Notes: generated by a model not told the origin, from the sequence alone. 64,000 nucleotides of DNA from Eriocheir sinensis (GCF_024679095.1 NW_026111747.1:62001-126000), one strand, 5' to 3'. Shown: positions 1-32,091, numbered from the stretch's first letter. A program made the numbers and translations.

Positions 1-1195
<1,195 letters not shown>

Positions 1196-2396
1196 ATAAT
1201 ATATTTTATACATATATAAAATATTTAATGTATATTTTGTATATATATTTTATCCAAATTTACGTTATTTTATGTGTATTTGTTTATATATTTTAATACA
1301 AATTTACATTATTTTATGTGAGTTTTGTATATGTATTTCAATACAAATTTGCCTAACTTTATATGTATTTTGCATATCTATTTTCAAACAAATTTAACTT
1401 ATTTTTGTTTTTACGTTATTTTATGTGTATTTTGTATATATATTTTTCTACGTATTTAAATTATTTTATGTGTATTTTATATATACATTTTCATAAAAAT
1501 TTACGTTATTTTATTGTGTGTATTCGTATATATTTTGAAACAAATTTTATACAAATTCATGTTATTTTATGTCTATTTGTATATATATTTTCATACAAAT
1601 TTATATTATTTTATGTGTATTCTTACATATATTTTATTACAAATTTACCTTATTTTATGTTTATTTTGTATATTTATTTCATTCAATTTTAAATTATTTA
1701 ATGTGTATATTTGTATTTGTATTTAGGTTATTTTATGTGTGTTTTCTATATATATTTTCATCCAAAACTACATTATTTTATTGTTATTTTCTTAATTTAA
1801 CTCGATACGAATTTAGATTATTTCATAGGTATTTTGTATACATATTTTTATACTCATTTACATTATCTAATGTGTGTTTAGTATATATTTTTTTATGCAA
1901 ACTAATTTTATATGCATTTTTGTACATATATTTTTATAGAAACTTGCGTTATTTTATGTGTATTTTGTATATGTTTTCTCATACAAATTTACATTATTTA
2001 AATTTTTTTTTTTTTATTTTGATACGAATATTATACTATTTGTGTATTTTGTATATATTTTTTATACGTATTTACATTATTTAATGTGTATTTTGTTTAT
2101 ATATATTTATACAAATTACGTTATTATATGTGTATTTGTTAAAATATTTTGAAACAAATTTACATTATTTTAAGTGTATTTTGTATATGTATTTCAATAC
2201 AAATTTACATAATTTTATGTGTATTTTGAATATTTATTTTCATAAAAATTTAAATTATTTTTGTGTTTTTTTGTATATAGTTTTATACAAATTTAGGTTA
2301 TTTTATGTGTATTTTGTATATCTATTTTCAGACAAATACACATTCTTTTATTGATATTTTGTTTATTTATTTTGACGCAAGTTTACATTATTTAAT

Positions 2397-2441
2397 GGCT
2401 GCCTACAAAAGAATAGACCATTTATTATTATTATTATTATT
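2397..2441 (+). repeat. Non-satellite insert with (ATT)n tail
   Basis: GGCTGCCTACAAAAGAATAG followed by ACCA and an (ATT)n run does not resemble the satellite monomer. It interrupts a monomer that resumes with GCTATTTAGTTTATTTATTTTGATACG. A mirror copy is at 39,600-39,643. A unique stub plus a trinucleotide tail could be the 3' end of a small retroposon, but the family cannot be named from about 20 bases. Confidence 0.6.
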
Positions 2442-3219
2442 ATTTTATTGCTATTTAGTTTATTTATTTTGATACGAATTACATGATTATATGTGTATTT
2501 TGTACATGTTTTTTTATACGTGTTTACATTATTTAATGTGTATTTTGTTTATATTTTTTTTAAAAATTAACGTTATTATATGAAATAGATATTGTATTTT
2601 TTGGTATGTCTATTTTCATACAAATTTAATTACTTCTGTGTATTTTTGTATATAGTTTTATACAAATTTACGTTATTTTATGTGTATATTGTATATTTAT
2701 ATTTATATAAATACACATTCTTTTATTGGTATTTTGTTTATTTATTTTGATACGAATTTACATAATTTTATGTGTATTTTGAATACATTTGTTTATACGT
2801 ATTTACTTCTTTTTATGTGTATTTTGTATATATTTTTATAGAAATCTTCATTATTTTATGTGTATTCGTATATATATTTTGAAACAAATTTACATTGTAT
2901 TATATGTATTTTGTATATCTGTTTCAATACAAATTTACCTTATTGTATGTGCATTTTGTATATTTATTTTTTATACAAATTCAAATATTTTATGTGTATT
3001 CTGGTATATATATTTTTATAAAGAAAATGCGTTTTTTTATGGTTATTTTGCATCTTAATTTACATACAAATTTACATTATTTTATTAAGATTCTGTGTAT
3101 TTATTTTGATACTATTTTACATTATTCTATTTGTGTTTTGTATATATATTTTTTTTTACATATTTAAATTATTTAATGTGCATTTTTTATATATATTTTA
3201 TATCTTTTCAAGTGTATTT

Positions 3220-3506
<287 letters not shown>

Positions 3507-5652
3507 TTATATAGAAATCTACGTTATTTTATGTGTATTCGTATATATATTTTGAAACAAATTTACACTGTTTTCTGTGTATTTTTCATATTTTTTCAAT
3601 ACAAATTTACGTTATTGTATGTGCATTTTTTATGTTAATTTTAATACAAATTTAATTATTTTATTGATATTCTGTGTATTTATTTTCATTCGATTTTACA
3701 TTATTCTATATATATTTTGTATATATATTTTATACAAATATACGTTACTTTATGTGTATTTGTTTTCATTTCATACAAATTTTCATTATTTTATGTGTAT
3801 TTTGTTCATGTATTTAAATGTGTATTTTGTATATTTATTTTCCTACATATATACGTTCTTTTATCGGAATTTTCTTTATTTATTTTTATACGAATTTACA
3901 TTATTTGAGGTATATTTGGTATATATATTTTTATACTTATTTGCATCATTTTATATGTATTTGAATGTATTTTTTCATATAAATTTACTCTATTTTATTA
4001 GTATTCGTATATATATTTTGATACAAATTTACTTTATTGATGTGTATTTTGCATATCTATTTCACTACAAATTTTCTTTATTGTATGTGCATTTTGTATA
4101 TTTATTTTAATAAAAAATTAATTATTTTATATGTATTTTTGTATATATATTATTATACAAATATGCGTTATTATATGGGTATTTTGCATCTTTATTCTCA
4201 TACAAATTTACATTATATTATTGATATTCTGTTTATTTATTTTGATACGATTTTACTTTATTTTATGTGTATTTTGTATATATATTTTTATACATATTTA
4301 AATTATTTAATGTATATTTTGTAAATATATTTTATTCAAATTTACGTTATTTTATGTGTATTTGTTAATATATTTGCATACAAATTTATATTATTTTATG
4401 TGGATTTTGTATATGTATTTAATACAAATTTGCCTAATTTTATGTGTATTTTCCATATCTATTTTCAAACAAATTTAAATTATTTTTGTGTATTTTTGTA
4501 TATATTTTTTTACAAATTTTAGTTATTTCATTTGTATTTTGTATATATATTTTCCTACAGATTTACATTCTTTTATTGGAATTTTGTTTATTTATTTTGA
4601 TACGAATTTTCATTATTTTATGTGTATTTTGTATATATATTTTTCTACGTATTTACATTATTTTATGTGTATTTTGTATATATATTTTCATAAAGATTTA
4701 CCTTATTTTATTGTGTGTATTCGTGTATAATTTGTTACAAATTTTATACAAATTCATGTTATTTGATGTGTATTTGTATATATATTTTCATACAAATTTA
4801 CATTATTTTATGTGCATTTTTACATATATTTCATTAGAAATTTACCTTATTTTATGTTTATTTTGAATATTTATTTAATTCAATTTTAAATTATTTAATG
4901 TGTATATTTGTATTTGTATTTAGGTTATTTTATATGTATTTTCTATATATATTTACATCCAAAATTACATTATTTTATTGGTATTTTGTTAATTGAATTC
5001 GATACGAATTTAGATTATTTCATAGGTATTTTGTATACATATTTTTATACGCATTTACATTATTTATTGTGTGTTTTGTATATTTATTTTTATGCAAATT
5101 TAATTTAATTTATGTGCATTTTTGTACATATATATTTTTTTTAAATTTGTGTTATTTTATGTGTATTTTGTATATGTTTTCTCATATAAATTTACATTAT
5201 TTTATTGGTATTTTGTTTATTTATTTTGATACGAATTACATAATTATTTTTATATTTAGTACATATTTTTTTATACGTATTTACATTATTTAATGTGTAT
5301 TTAATGTGTATTTGTATAATTATTTTGATACAAATATACATTATTTTATGTATGTTGTATATATTTCAATTCAAATTTAGCTTATTTTATGTGTATTTTG
5401 TATATATATTTTCATACAAATTTAATTACTTCTGTGGATTTTTGTATATAGTTTTATATAAATTTACGTTATTTTATGTGTATCTTGTATATTCATATTT
5501 ATACAAATACACATTCTTTAATTATTATTTTGTTTATTTATTTGATACGAGCTTACATTATTTTATGTGTATTTTGTATACATTTTTTTATACGTATTTA
5601 CTTCATTTTATGTGTATTTTGTATATATATGTTTATAGAAATCTACGTTATT

Positions 5653-7785
5653 TTATGAAATATACATAAAATAACCTAAATTTGTATAAAACTATATATA
5701 AAAATACACAAAAATAATTAAAATTTGTATGAAAATAAACATACAAAATACACATAAAATTAGGAAAATTTGTATTGAAATACATAAACAAAATACACAT
5801 AAAATAATAATTAAATTTGAGTGAAAATATATAAACAAATACACTTAAAATAACGTAAATTTGTATAAAATATATATACAAAATACACATTAAAAATGTA
5901 AATATGTATCAAAAAATATATTTACAAAACACATATAGAATAATGTAAAATCGTATCAAAATAAATACACAGAATATTAATAAAATAATGTAAATCTGTA
6001 TGAAAATTAAGATGCAAAATACCCATAAAATAACGCATTTTTTATAAAAATATATATACCAAAATACACATAAAATATTTGAATTTGTATTAAAATAAAT
6101 ATACAAAATGCACATACAAAAAGGTAAATTTGTATTGAAATAGATATGCAAAATACATATATAACGATGTAAATTTGTTTCAAAATATATATACGAATAC
6201 ACATAAAATAAGGTAGATTTCTATAAAATATATATACAAAATACACACAAAATGAAGTAAATACGTATAAAAAATGTATACAAAATACACATAAAATAAC
6301 GTAAATTTGTATAAACTATATACAAAAATACACAAAAGTAGTTAAATTTGTATGAAAATAGATATACAAAATACACATAAAATAAGCTAAATTTGAATTG
6401 AAAAATATATACAAAATACATCAAATAATGAAAATTTGTATCAAAATTTTTATACAAATACTCATATAATAACGTAAATTTTTATGAAAATATATATACA
6501 AAATACACATAAAATAATGTAAATACGTAGAAAAATATATAAACAAAACACCATTAATAAAATGTGTATTTGTTTAAATGTAAATATACAAAATACACAT
6601 AAAATAACGTATTTTTATATAAAATTATATACAAAAATACACAGACGTAATTAAATTTTATGAAAATAGATATACAATATACACACAAAATAAGCTAAAT
6701 TTGAATTGAAATATATATACAAAATACATAAAATAAAGTAAATTTGTATCAAAATATTTATACAAATACACATATAATAACGTAAATTTGTATAAAAATA
6801 TATAAACAAAATACACATTAAATAATGTAAATATATATAAAAAATATGTACAAAATACACATATAATCATATAACTCGTATCAAAATAAATAAGCAAAAT
6901 ACCAATAAAATAATGTAAATTTGTATGAGAAAACATATTTAATACACATAAAATATGTATACAAAACACCTATGAAGAAATCTAAATTCTTATCGAGTTA
7001 AATTAAGAAAATACCAATAAAATAATGTAATTTTGGATGAAAATATATATAGAAAATACACATAAAATTACCTAAATACAAATACAAATATACACATAAA
7101 ATAATTTAAGATTGAATGAAATAAATATACAAAATAATCATAAAATAAAGTAAATTTGTAATGAAAAATATGTAAAACTACACATAAAATAATATAAATT
7201 TGTATGAAAATATATATAAAAATGTACATAAAATAACATGAATTTGTATAAAATTTGTATCAAAATAAATACGAATACACACCATAAAATAATGTAATTT
7301 TTTATTAAAATATATATACAAAATCCACATATAATAATGTAAATACGTAGAAAAATATATATACAAAATACACATAAAATAATGTAAACTCGTATCAAAA
7401 TAAATAAACAAAATTCCAATAAAAGAATGTATATTTGTAGGAAAATATATATACAAAATACAAATAAAATAACTAAAATTTGAATAAAAATAAATACAAA
7501 AATACAAAAAAATAATTTAAATTTGTTTGAAAATAGATATGCCAAATACACATAAAGTTAGGCAAATTTGCATAGAAATACATATACAAAATACAAATAA
7601 AGTAATGTAAATTTGTATGATAATATATAAACAAATACACATAAAATAACGTAAATTTGGAAAAAATATATATACAAAATATACATTAAATAATGTAAAT
7701 TTGTATAAAAATATATATACAAAATACACATAGAATAATGTTAAATCGAATCAAAACAAATAAATAGAATATTAAAAAAATAATG
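5653..7785 (-). repeat. 45-bp satellite block, minus polarity
   Basis: The orientation switch at about 5,652 (TTATTTTATGAAATATACATAAAATAACC) is a direct head-to-head joint of two monomers with no unique DNA between. The block mirrors 34,352-36,486. It carries the TTCGAT-type HOR as the variant TTCTTATCGAGTTAAATTAA near 6,990 and the CACACCATAAAATAATG variant near 7,280. Confidence 0.85.
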
Positions 7786-7787
7786 TA

Positions 7788-9795
7788 CATTACAAATTTA
7801 CGTTATTTAATGTGTATTTTGTATTTTTATATTTATACAAATATACTTTCTTGTATTGGTGTTTTGTTTATTTATTTTGATACGAATTTACATTATTTTA
7901 TTTGTATTTTGTATACATTTTTTTATACGTATTTACTTAATTTTATGTGTATTTTGTATATATATTTTTATAGAAATCTACATTATTTTATGTGTATTCG
8001 TATATATATTTTGAAACAAATTTACATTGTTTATATGTATTCTGCATATCTATTTAAATACAGATTTACCTTATTGTATGTGCTTTTTGTAAATTTATTT
8101 TAATACAAATCAATTATTTTATGTGTATTTTGGTATGTATATTTTTATAAAAAATGCGTATTTTATGGGTATTTTGCATCTTAATTTTCATACAAATTTA
8201 CATTATTTTATTAACATTCTGTGTATTCATTTTGATACGATTTTACATTATTCTATTAGTGTTTTGTATCTATTTTTTTTATATATATTTACATTATTTA
8301 ATGTGTATTTTGTATATATATTTTATACAATTTTACGTTATTTTAAGTGTATTTGCTTATATATTTTCATTCAAATTTACATTATTTTAAGTGTATTTTG
8401 TGTATGTATTTAAATACAAATTTACCTAATTCTATGTGTATTTTGTATATTTATTTTCATACAAATTTAAATTATTTTTGTGTATTTTTGTGTATAGTTT
8501 TATACAAATTTATGTTATTTCATGTGTATTTTGTATATCTATTTTCATATAAATACACATTCTTTTGTTGATATTTTGTTTATTTATTTTGACGCGAATT
8601 CACATTATTTAATTGTGTATATGTATTTTTATAAAAATATGCTTTATTTCATGGGTATTTTGCATCTTTATTTTCATACAAATTTACATTATTTTATTGA
8701 TATTCTCCTCATTCATTTTGATACGAATTGACTTTATTCTGTGTGTATTTTGTATATTATTTTCATACAAATTTACATTATTTTATGTGTATTTGTTTAT
8801 ATATTTTGACACAATTTTACAATATTTTATGGGTATTTTGTATATATATTTCAAAAGAAATTTACCTAGTTTTAAGCGTATCTTGTATATATATTTTCAT
8901 ACAAATTCAAATTATTTCTGTATTTTTGAACATATTTTAATACAAATTTTAGTTATGTTATGTGTATTTTGTAAATTTCTTTTTATTCAAATATATATTA
9001 TTTTATTGGTATATTGTTGATTTATTTTGATACGAATTTACATTATTTTATATGTACTTTGTGTATATATTTTTATACGCATTTAAATCATTTAATATTT
9101 ATTTTGAATATATATTTTTATACAAATTCATGGTATTTTATGTGTATTTGTATATATATTTTCATATAAACTTACATTATTTGATGTGTATTTTGTATAT
9201 ATATTTCATTACAAATTTACCTTATTTTATGTTTATTTTGTATATTTATTTCATTTAATATTAAATTATTTTATGTGTATATTTGTATTTGTATTTAGGT
9301 TATTTTATGTGTATTTTCTATATATATTTCCATCGAAAAATTACATTATTTTATTGGTAGTTTGTTAATTTAATTCGATAAGAGTTTAAATTATTTCATA
9401 GGTATTTTGTATACATATTTTTATACGCATTTACATTATTTAATGTGTGTTTTGTATATATAATTTTATGCAAATTTACTTTATTTTATGTGCATTTTTG
9501 TACATATATTTTTATAGAAATTTCCGTTCTTTTATGTGTATTTTGTATATGTTTTCTCATACAAATTTACATTATTTTATTGGTATTTTGTTTATTTATT
9601 TTGATACGAATTACATTATTATATGTGTATTTTGTACATTTCTTTTATACGTATTTACATTATTTAATGTGTATTTTGTTTATATATTTTTACACAAATT
9701 TACGTTATTATATGTGTATTTGTATAAATAGTTTGATACAAATTTACATTATTTTATGTATTTTGTATATATATTTCAATTCAAATTTAGCTTAC
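7788..9795 (+). repeat. 45-bp satellite block, plus polarity
   Basis: Starts at an inverted joint within ATGTACATTACAAATTTACG. It mirrors 32,345-34,350; the pair 9,445-9,834 and 32,306-32,695 translates identically over 129 residues. Its last part, about 9,200-9,795, is duplicated directly at about 10,960-11,552, including the joint that ends it. Confidence 0.85.
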
Positions 9796-9799
9796 ATTT

Positions 9800-9948
9800 T
9801 TATAAAATATATATACAAAATACACATAGAATAATGTAAAATTGTATCAAAATAAATAAACAGAATGTCAATAAAATAATGTAAATTTGTATGAAAATAA
9901 AGATGCAAAATACCCATAAAATAAAGCATATTTTAATAAAAATACTTA
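9800..9948 (-). repeat. Short satellite block, minus polarity
   Basis: About three monomers, entered through the joint TTTAGCTTACATTTTTATAA at 9,788-9,807. It mirrors 32,185-32,343 and is a direct copy of the start of the block at 11,556. It ends where a minus monomer turns into TTTTTTTTGTTTATCTATTT at about 9,955. Confidence 0.8.
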
Positions 9949-9954
9949 TACAAA

Positions 9955-10048
9955 TTTTTTTTGTTTATCTATTTTTATACAAATTTAATTACTTTTGTGT
10001 ATTTTGTTTAGTTTTATACAAATTTACGTTATTTTATGTGTATTTTGT
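9955..10048 (+). repeat. Very short satellite block, plus polarity
   Basis: Two monomers in plus orientation (TTAATTACTTTTGTGTATTT, then TTACGTTATTTTATGTGTAT), flanked on both sides by minus-orientation blocks. The right edge is a small perfect palindrome: GTGTATTTTGTGTACAAAATACAC at 10,037-10,060. Mirror: 32,092-32,180. Confidence 0.8.
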
Positions 10049-10049
10049 G

Positions 10050-10732
10050 TACAAAATACACATAAAATAATGTAAATTTGAAAGAAAATATATAAACAAA
10101 TACACATATAATAACGTAAATTTGTATGAAATATATATACAAAATACACATTAAATAATGTAAATATGTATAAAAAAATATATACAAAACACAAATAGAA
10201 TAATGTAAAATCGTATCAAAATATATACACAGAATATTAATAAAATAATGTAAATTTGTATGAAAATTAAGATGCAAAATACCTATAAAATAACGCATTT
10301 TTTATAATATTATAGATACCAAAATACACATAAAATATTTGAATTTGTATTAAAATAAATATACAAAATGCACATACAATAAGGTAAATTTGTATTGAAA
10401 TAGATATGCAAAATACATATAAAATAATGTAAATTTGTTTCAAAATATATACACGAAAACACATAAAATAACGTAGATTTCTATAAAAATACATATACAA
10501 AATACACATAAAATTAAGTAAATACATATAAAAAAATATATACAAAATACAAATAAAATAATGTAAATTCGTATAAATATAAATAAACAATATACCAATA
10601 AAAGAATGTGTATTTGTATAAATATAAATATACAAAATGCACATAAAATAAAGTAAATTTATATAAAACTATATATATAAAATAACGCAAATTTCTATAA
10701 AAATATATGTACAAAACACACATTAGATAATC
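10050..10732 (-). repeat. 45-bp satellite block, minus polarity
   Basis: About 15 monomers, close to one HOR, including the marker monomers ATGCAAAATACCTATAAAAT, AATATATACACGAAAACACA and AATAAAAGAATGTG. It mirrors 31,407-32,090, with 69 identical translated residues over 10,514-10,723. Closely related HOR copies lie at 44,440-45,090 and 53,137-53,790. Confidence 0.85.
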
Positions 10733-10733
10733 T

Positions 10734-11552
10734 TTGTTTTCATTTTTACATTACTTTATTGATATTCTGTACATTTATATTGATACAATTTTACATTATT
10801 TTATGTGTATTTTGTATATATATTTTCATAAAAAATTACGTTATTTTATTGTGTGTATTCGTATATATTTTGATACAAATTTTATACAAATTCATGTTAT
10901 TTTATGTGTATTTTTATATATATTTTCATTCAAATTTTTATTATTTTATGTGTATTTTTACATATATTTCATGACAAATTTACCTTATTTTATGTTTATT
11001 TTTTATATTTATTTCTTTTAATTTTAAATTATTTCATGTGTATATTTGTATTTGTATTTAGGTTATTTTATGTGCATTTTCTATATATATTTTCATCCAA
11101 AATTACATTATTTTATTGGTATTTTCTTAATTTAATTCGATACAAGTTTAGATTATTTCATAGGTATTTTGTATACATATTTTTTAACTCATTTACATTA
11201 TCTAATGTGTGTTTTGTATATATATTTTTATGCAAATTTACTTTATTTTATGTGCATTTTTGTACATATAATTTTATAGAAATTTGCATTATTTTATGTG
11301 TATTTTGTATATGTTTTCTCACACAAATTTACATTATTTTATTGGTATTTTGTTTATTTATTTTGATACGAATTACATGATTATATATGAATTTTGTACA
11401 TATTTTTTTATACCTATTTACAGTTTTTTAATGTGTATTTTGTTTATATATTTTTAAAAAAAATTATGTTATTATATGTGTGTTTGTATAAATATTTTGA
11501 TACAAATTTACATTATTTTATGTATTTCGTATATATATTTCAATTAAAATTT
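10734..11552 (+). repeat. 45-bp satellite block, plus polarity
   Basis: Begins at the switch ATAATCTTTGTTTTCATTTT. It contains the TTCGATACAAGTTTAGATTA HOR flavour near 11,137 and ends in the same TTTAGCTTACATTTTTATAA joint as the block ending at 9,795. It mirrors 30,540-31,405, which carries one extra monomer. Confidence 0.85.
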
Positions 11553-11555
11553 AGC

Positions 11556-20533
<8,978 letters not shown>

Positions 20534-20656
20534 TTGAAAGTTAGTGTCAGTTCCGAGTTGATTATTTTGTTTAAGATGTTCTCTTTTTGTCTAAGGAGTG
20601 TCTTATTCTCTTTAGGGAGTTTGTTGATGGTATCCCCGTAGGGTATCATCTGCGTA

Positions 20657-20697
20657 GCCAGATCGCGATTTCGGGTCCTGGACCCTTCTTCAGTGGC
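20657..20697 (-). ncRNA. Type I hammerhead ribozyme of the PLE
   Basis: Minus-strand elements fold in the hammerhead order. Stem I is GCCA (20,697-20,694) pairing with UGGC (20,660-20,657). The core CUGAAGA (20,693-20,687) fits CUGANGA. Stem II is GGGUCC/GGACCC around a single A. Then comes GAAA (20,672-20,669), a 3-bp stem III A-U-C/G-A-U around GC, and C17 at 20,661 as the cleavage residue (before 20,660). The very short, self-complementary stem III (AUCGCGAU) is typical of retroelement hammerheads, which may act as dimers. One unpaired A at 20,686 between the core and stem II is unusual and could lower activity. PLE hammerheads process multimeric or read-through RNA. Confidence 0.75.
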
Positions 20698-20763
20698 GTT
20701 GGGAGTGAGTGTGTCCATCTCAAGGTGTGAGAGGAGAATGACTGGGTGTCCGCGCGGGCTGCC

Positions 20764-20769
20764 TTTATA
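20764..20769 (-). promoter_or_regulatory. TATA box of a PLE terminal repeat, with initiator-like site
   Basis: TATAAA on the minus strand overlaps the RT stop codon (TAA at 20,765-20,767). An initiator-like TCATTCT lies downstream at 20,735-20,741, with its A at 20,739, 30 bases from the first T of the box: normal core-promoter spacing. PLE terminal repeats carry the promoter for the following copy, so this is probably the start of a 3' pLTR. It points toward the TA array and satellite, so any transcript would run leftward. Functional status is inferred. Confidence 0.5.
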
Positions 20770-22351
20770 CGGCTGGCTCCCCGGGGTTCCTCGCTGCCTC
20801 GGCTCCTGATTGGCTGAGCGTTGCCTGCTGGACACCTTTCCTCATGCTTGGAAGAGCCTGCAGATCTTGTTGTTGGATGTTAAGATTTGGCTCCATATCC
20901 TTGATGTATAACGCTTCTAAGATGGGCAGGCGTCTGTAGTCGTTGCATGTTGTAATTATTTCGGTATTTTCTTCCAGAGTTTTTCTTGTAAGTTTCGTCT
21001 TATGTACTTGCTCAGTGTGGGTCTTGGGCGCTCCTGATGCAAGGTGATAGCTGAGTCGTCTGCTTAATCTCAGTGTCGTCATGCCGATATAGGTTGATTG
21101 AAGGGCTGCACAGTTCCCTTGGTTGCAAGTGAACCTATATACAACATGTGACTGTTGAGTATTCTTTTGTCGACTGCTGGGCTGTTTCGTAGGGAGATGG
21201 CTGGTCTTCTTACTTCTGTAGTAGATGGTGAGGCTTATTTTCTTTTCTGGGTTGGTGGGAGTGACGTTTTTCTTGACGATTTGGCGCATTATACGCTCGT
21301 CTTCTTTGTAATTTGTGGAGAAGTGTGCTTTATAGTAGAGTTTGATGGGCTCGTTCTTCTCCGCCGTGTCTTCTTTTTCACAGTACCATTTGTCCACGGT
21401 CTTCTTAACTTGCTTTTCAATGTCGTTGGTGTTGAATCCGTTGCTGAGGAGTACATTGGTTGATCTGCTTATTTCTCCATGGACTTCTTTCCACGTGCTG
21501 CAGTGGGTGATAGCTCTTCTGATGTAGGCGGCAATGGTAGAGTCTTTGTATCGCTGAGGGCACTCGCTTCTACCGTTGAGACACTGGCCATTGTTCGTCG
21601 GTTTTACGTAGACGTTTGTGGAGAAGTTTTCTTGGTTCTGGGTGACGAGTACGTCCAGGAACGGCATTTTCCCCTCGGCGCTTCTTTCTATTGTGAACTT
21701 AAGTCCTGAGATCTCTTGTAGGCAGGTACGTATGTCTTCCATGTCTTCTTCGTTCTTCGTTTTGATGAAGATGTCATCGATGTATCGGCAGTAGATGTCC
21801 GGCTTGTTTATTGTTTTGAAAACTTCATCTTCAATGCAGCCCATGAAGAAATTTGATAGAAGCACTCCCAATGGAGAGCCCATAGCGACTCCATCGATTT
21901 GCTGGTATTTTTGACCCCGTGGACAGGTGAACGGTGCTTCTTTCGTGCAGCATTGAAGTAGGCCACGTAGAGCTGCTTCTGGGATGTCGAGCGGTGGGGT
22001 GCTGTCGTCATGGTACACTCGCTGAGCGATGTAGTTGATGGTGCGTTCAACAGGGACATTCGTGAAGAGTGACTCAACGTCCAGTGAAGCGATGATTCCT
22101 CTTGAGTTGTTGCTCTTCAGGATGTCGAGGAAGTCTGTTGCTGAGTTCAGGCTATATGTTGTTGGGACGTATGGTGTAAGGATCTTACAGAGTTTCTTCG
22201 CGATATTATAAGTCGGTGTCGGGATTTGTGATATGATGGGCCGGAGTTTGTTTCCTGGTTTATGTGTCTTCACGGTGCCATAGCAGTAGCCCATACCATA
22301 TTCACCAGAGACCTTGTTGATTTTGATGGTCTCGCTGTTGATGTTGCTCAT
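20765..22351 (-). CDS. PLE reverse transcriptase / GIY-YIG endonuclease, N-terminally truncated
   Basis: The 528-residue frame has no internal stop or frameshift. RT features: fingers motif [13 protein letters not shown] (28-40), motif [13 protein letters not shown] (89-100) with catalytic D91, motif [10 protein letters not shown] (154-162), motif C YIDD (190-193) with both aspartates, then GLKFTIE and MPFLDVLV (216-236). The [18 protein letters not shown] segment (248-265) is the usual PLE linker region. The endonuclease spans about 402-491: HVVYRFTC, a CNQGNC cysteine pair (409-414), YIG (421-423), following arginines, and the [15 protein letters not shown] end with likely catalytic E479 and N489. 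The enzyme nicks target DNA and reverse-transcribes element RNA. Complete PLE proteins are several hundred residues longer, so the first Met is internal. The frame stays open upstream to a TAA at 22,415-22,417, inside satellite. All catalytic residues are present, but without the N-terminal part autonomous activity is unlikely. Confidence 0.9.
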   Translation of the reverse strand: MSNINSETIKINKVSGEYGMGYCYGTVKTHKPGNKLRPIISQIPTPTYNIAKKLCKILTPYVPTTYSLNSATDFLDILKSNNSRGIIASLDVESLFTNVPVERTINYIAQRVYHDDSTPPLDIPEAALRGLLQCCTKEAPFTCPRGQKYQQIDGVAMGSPLGVLLSNFFMGCIEDEVFKTINKPDIYCRYIDDIFIKTKNEEDMEDIRTCLQEISGLKFTIERSAEGKMPFLDVLVTQNQENFSTNVYVKPTNNGQCLNGRSECPQRYKDSTIAAYIRRAITHCSTWKEVHGEISRSTNVLLSNGFNTNDIEKQVKKTVDKWYCEKEDTAEKNEPIKLYYKAHFSTNYKEDERIMRQIVKKNVTPTNPEKKISLTIYYRSKKTSHLPTKQPSSRQKNTQQSHVVYRFTCNQGNCAALQSTYIGMTTLRLSRRLSYHLASGAPKTHTEQVHKTKLTRKTLEENTEIITTCNDYRRLPILEALYIKDMEPNLNIQQQDLQALPSMRKGVQQATLSQSGAEAARNPGEPAV

Positions 22352-22386
22352 GGTGATGAATTTGTTCAGCTTTTTCTTAAGAGCTT

Positions 22387-30538
<8,152 letters not shown>

Positions 30539-30539
30539 A

Positions 30540-31405
30540 AGCTAAATTTGAATTGAAATATATATACGAAATACATAAAATAATGTAAATTTGTATCAAA
30601 ATATTTATACAAATACACATATAATAACATAAATTTTTTAAAAAATATATAAACAAAATACACATTAAAAAACTGTAAATACGTATAAAAAAATATGTAC
30701 AAAATACACATATAATCATGTAATTCGTATCAAAATATATAAACAAAATACCAATAAAATAATGTAAATTTGTGTGAGAAAACATATACAAAATACACAT
30801 AAAATAATGCAAATTTCTATAAAATTATATGTACAAAAATGCACATAAAATAAAGTAAATTTGCATAAAAATATATATACAAAACACACATTACATAATG
30901 TAAATGAGTAAAAAAATATGTATACAAAATACCTATGAAATAATCTAAACTTGTATCGAATTAAATTAAGAAAATACCAATAAAATAATGTAATTTTGGA
31001 TGAAAATATATATAGAAAATACACATAAAATAACCTAAATACAAATACAAATATACACATGAAATAATTTAAAATTAAAAGAAATAAATATAAAAAATAA
31101 ACATAAAATAAGGTAAATTTGTCATGAAATATATGTAAAAATACACATAAAATAATAAAAATTTGAATGAAAATATATATACAAATACACATAAAATAAC
31201 ATGAATTTGTATAAAATTTGTATCAAAATATATACGAATACACACAATAAAATAACGTAATTTTTTATGAAAATATATATACAAAATACACATAAAATAA
31301 TGTAAATATGTAAGGAAAATATATACAAAATACACCTAGAATAATGTAAAATTGTATCAATATAAATGTACAGAATATCAATAAAGTAATGTAAAAATGA
31401 AAACA
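30540..31405 (-). repeat. 45-bp satellite block, minus polarity
   Basis: Mirror of 10,734-11,552 but about 47 bp longer, because a single extra monomer containing AAATATGTAAGGAAAATATA lies near 31,300-31,345. It starts at the TTATAAAAATGTAAGCTAAA joint (30,530-30,549) and ends at ATGAAAACAAAGATTATCTA. Confidence 0.85.
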
Positions 31406-31406
31406 A

Positions 31407-32090
31407 AGATTATCTAATGTGTGTTTTGTACATATATTTTTATAGAAATTTGCGTTATTTTATATATATAGTTTTATATAAATTTACTTTATTTTATGTG
31501 CATTTTGTATATTTATATTTATACAAATACACATTCTTTTATTGGTATATTGTTTATTTATATTTATACGAATTTACATTATTTTATTTGTATTTTGTAT
31601 ATATTTTTTTATATGTATTTACTTAATTTTATGTGTATTTTGTATATGTATTTTTATAGAAATCTACGTTATTTTATGTGTATTCGTGTATATATTTTGA
31701 AACAAATTTACATTATTTTATATGTATTTTGCATATCTATTTCAATACAAATTTACCTTATTGTATGTGCATTTTGTATATTTATTTTAATACAAATTCA
31801 AATATTTTATGTGTATTTTGGTATCTATAATTTTATAAAAAATGCGTTATTTTATAGGTATTTTGCATCTTAATTTTCATACAAATTTACATTATTTTAT
31901 TAATATTCTGTGTATATATTTTGATACGATTTTACATTATTCTATTTGTGTTTTGTATATATTTTTTTATACATATTTACATTATTTAATGTGTATTTTG
32001 TATATATATTTCATACAAATTTACGTTATTATATGTGTATTTGTTTATATATTTTCTTTCAAATTTACATTATTTTATGTGTATTTTGTA
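31407..32090 (+). repeat. 45-bp satellite block, plus polarity
   Basis: About one HOR, mirror of 10,050-10,732. It includes the unusual short monomer GTTATTTTATATATATAGTT near 31,452, where part of a monomer is missing in both arms. That deletion therefore predates the palindrome. Confidence 0.85.
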
Positions 32091-32091
32091 T

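Noticed and set aside
21155..21709. Plus-strand frames within the PLE
   Set aside because: They are antisense shadows of the conserved RT/endonuclease frame and show no known motif.
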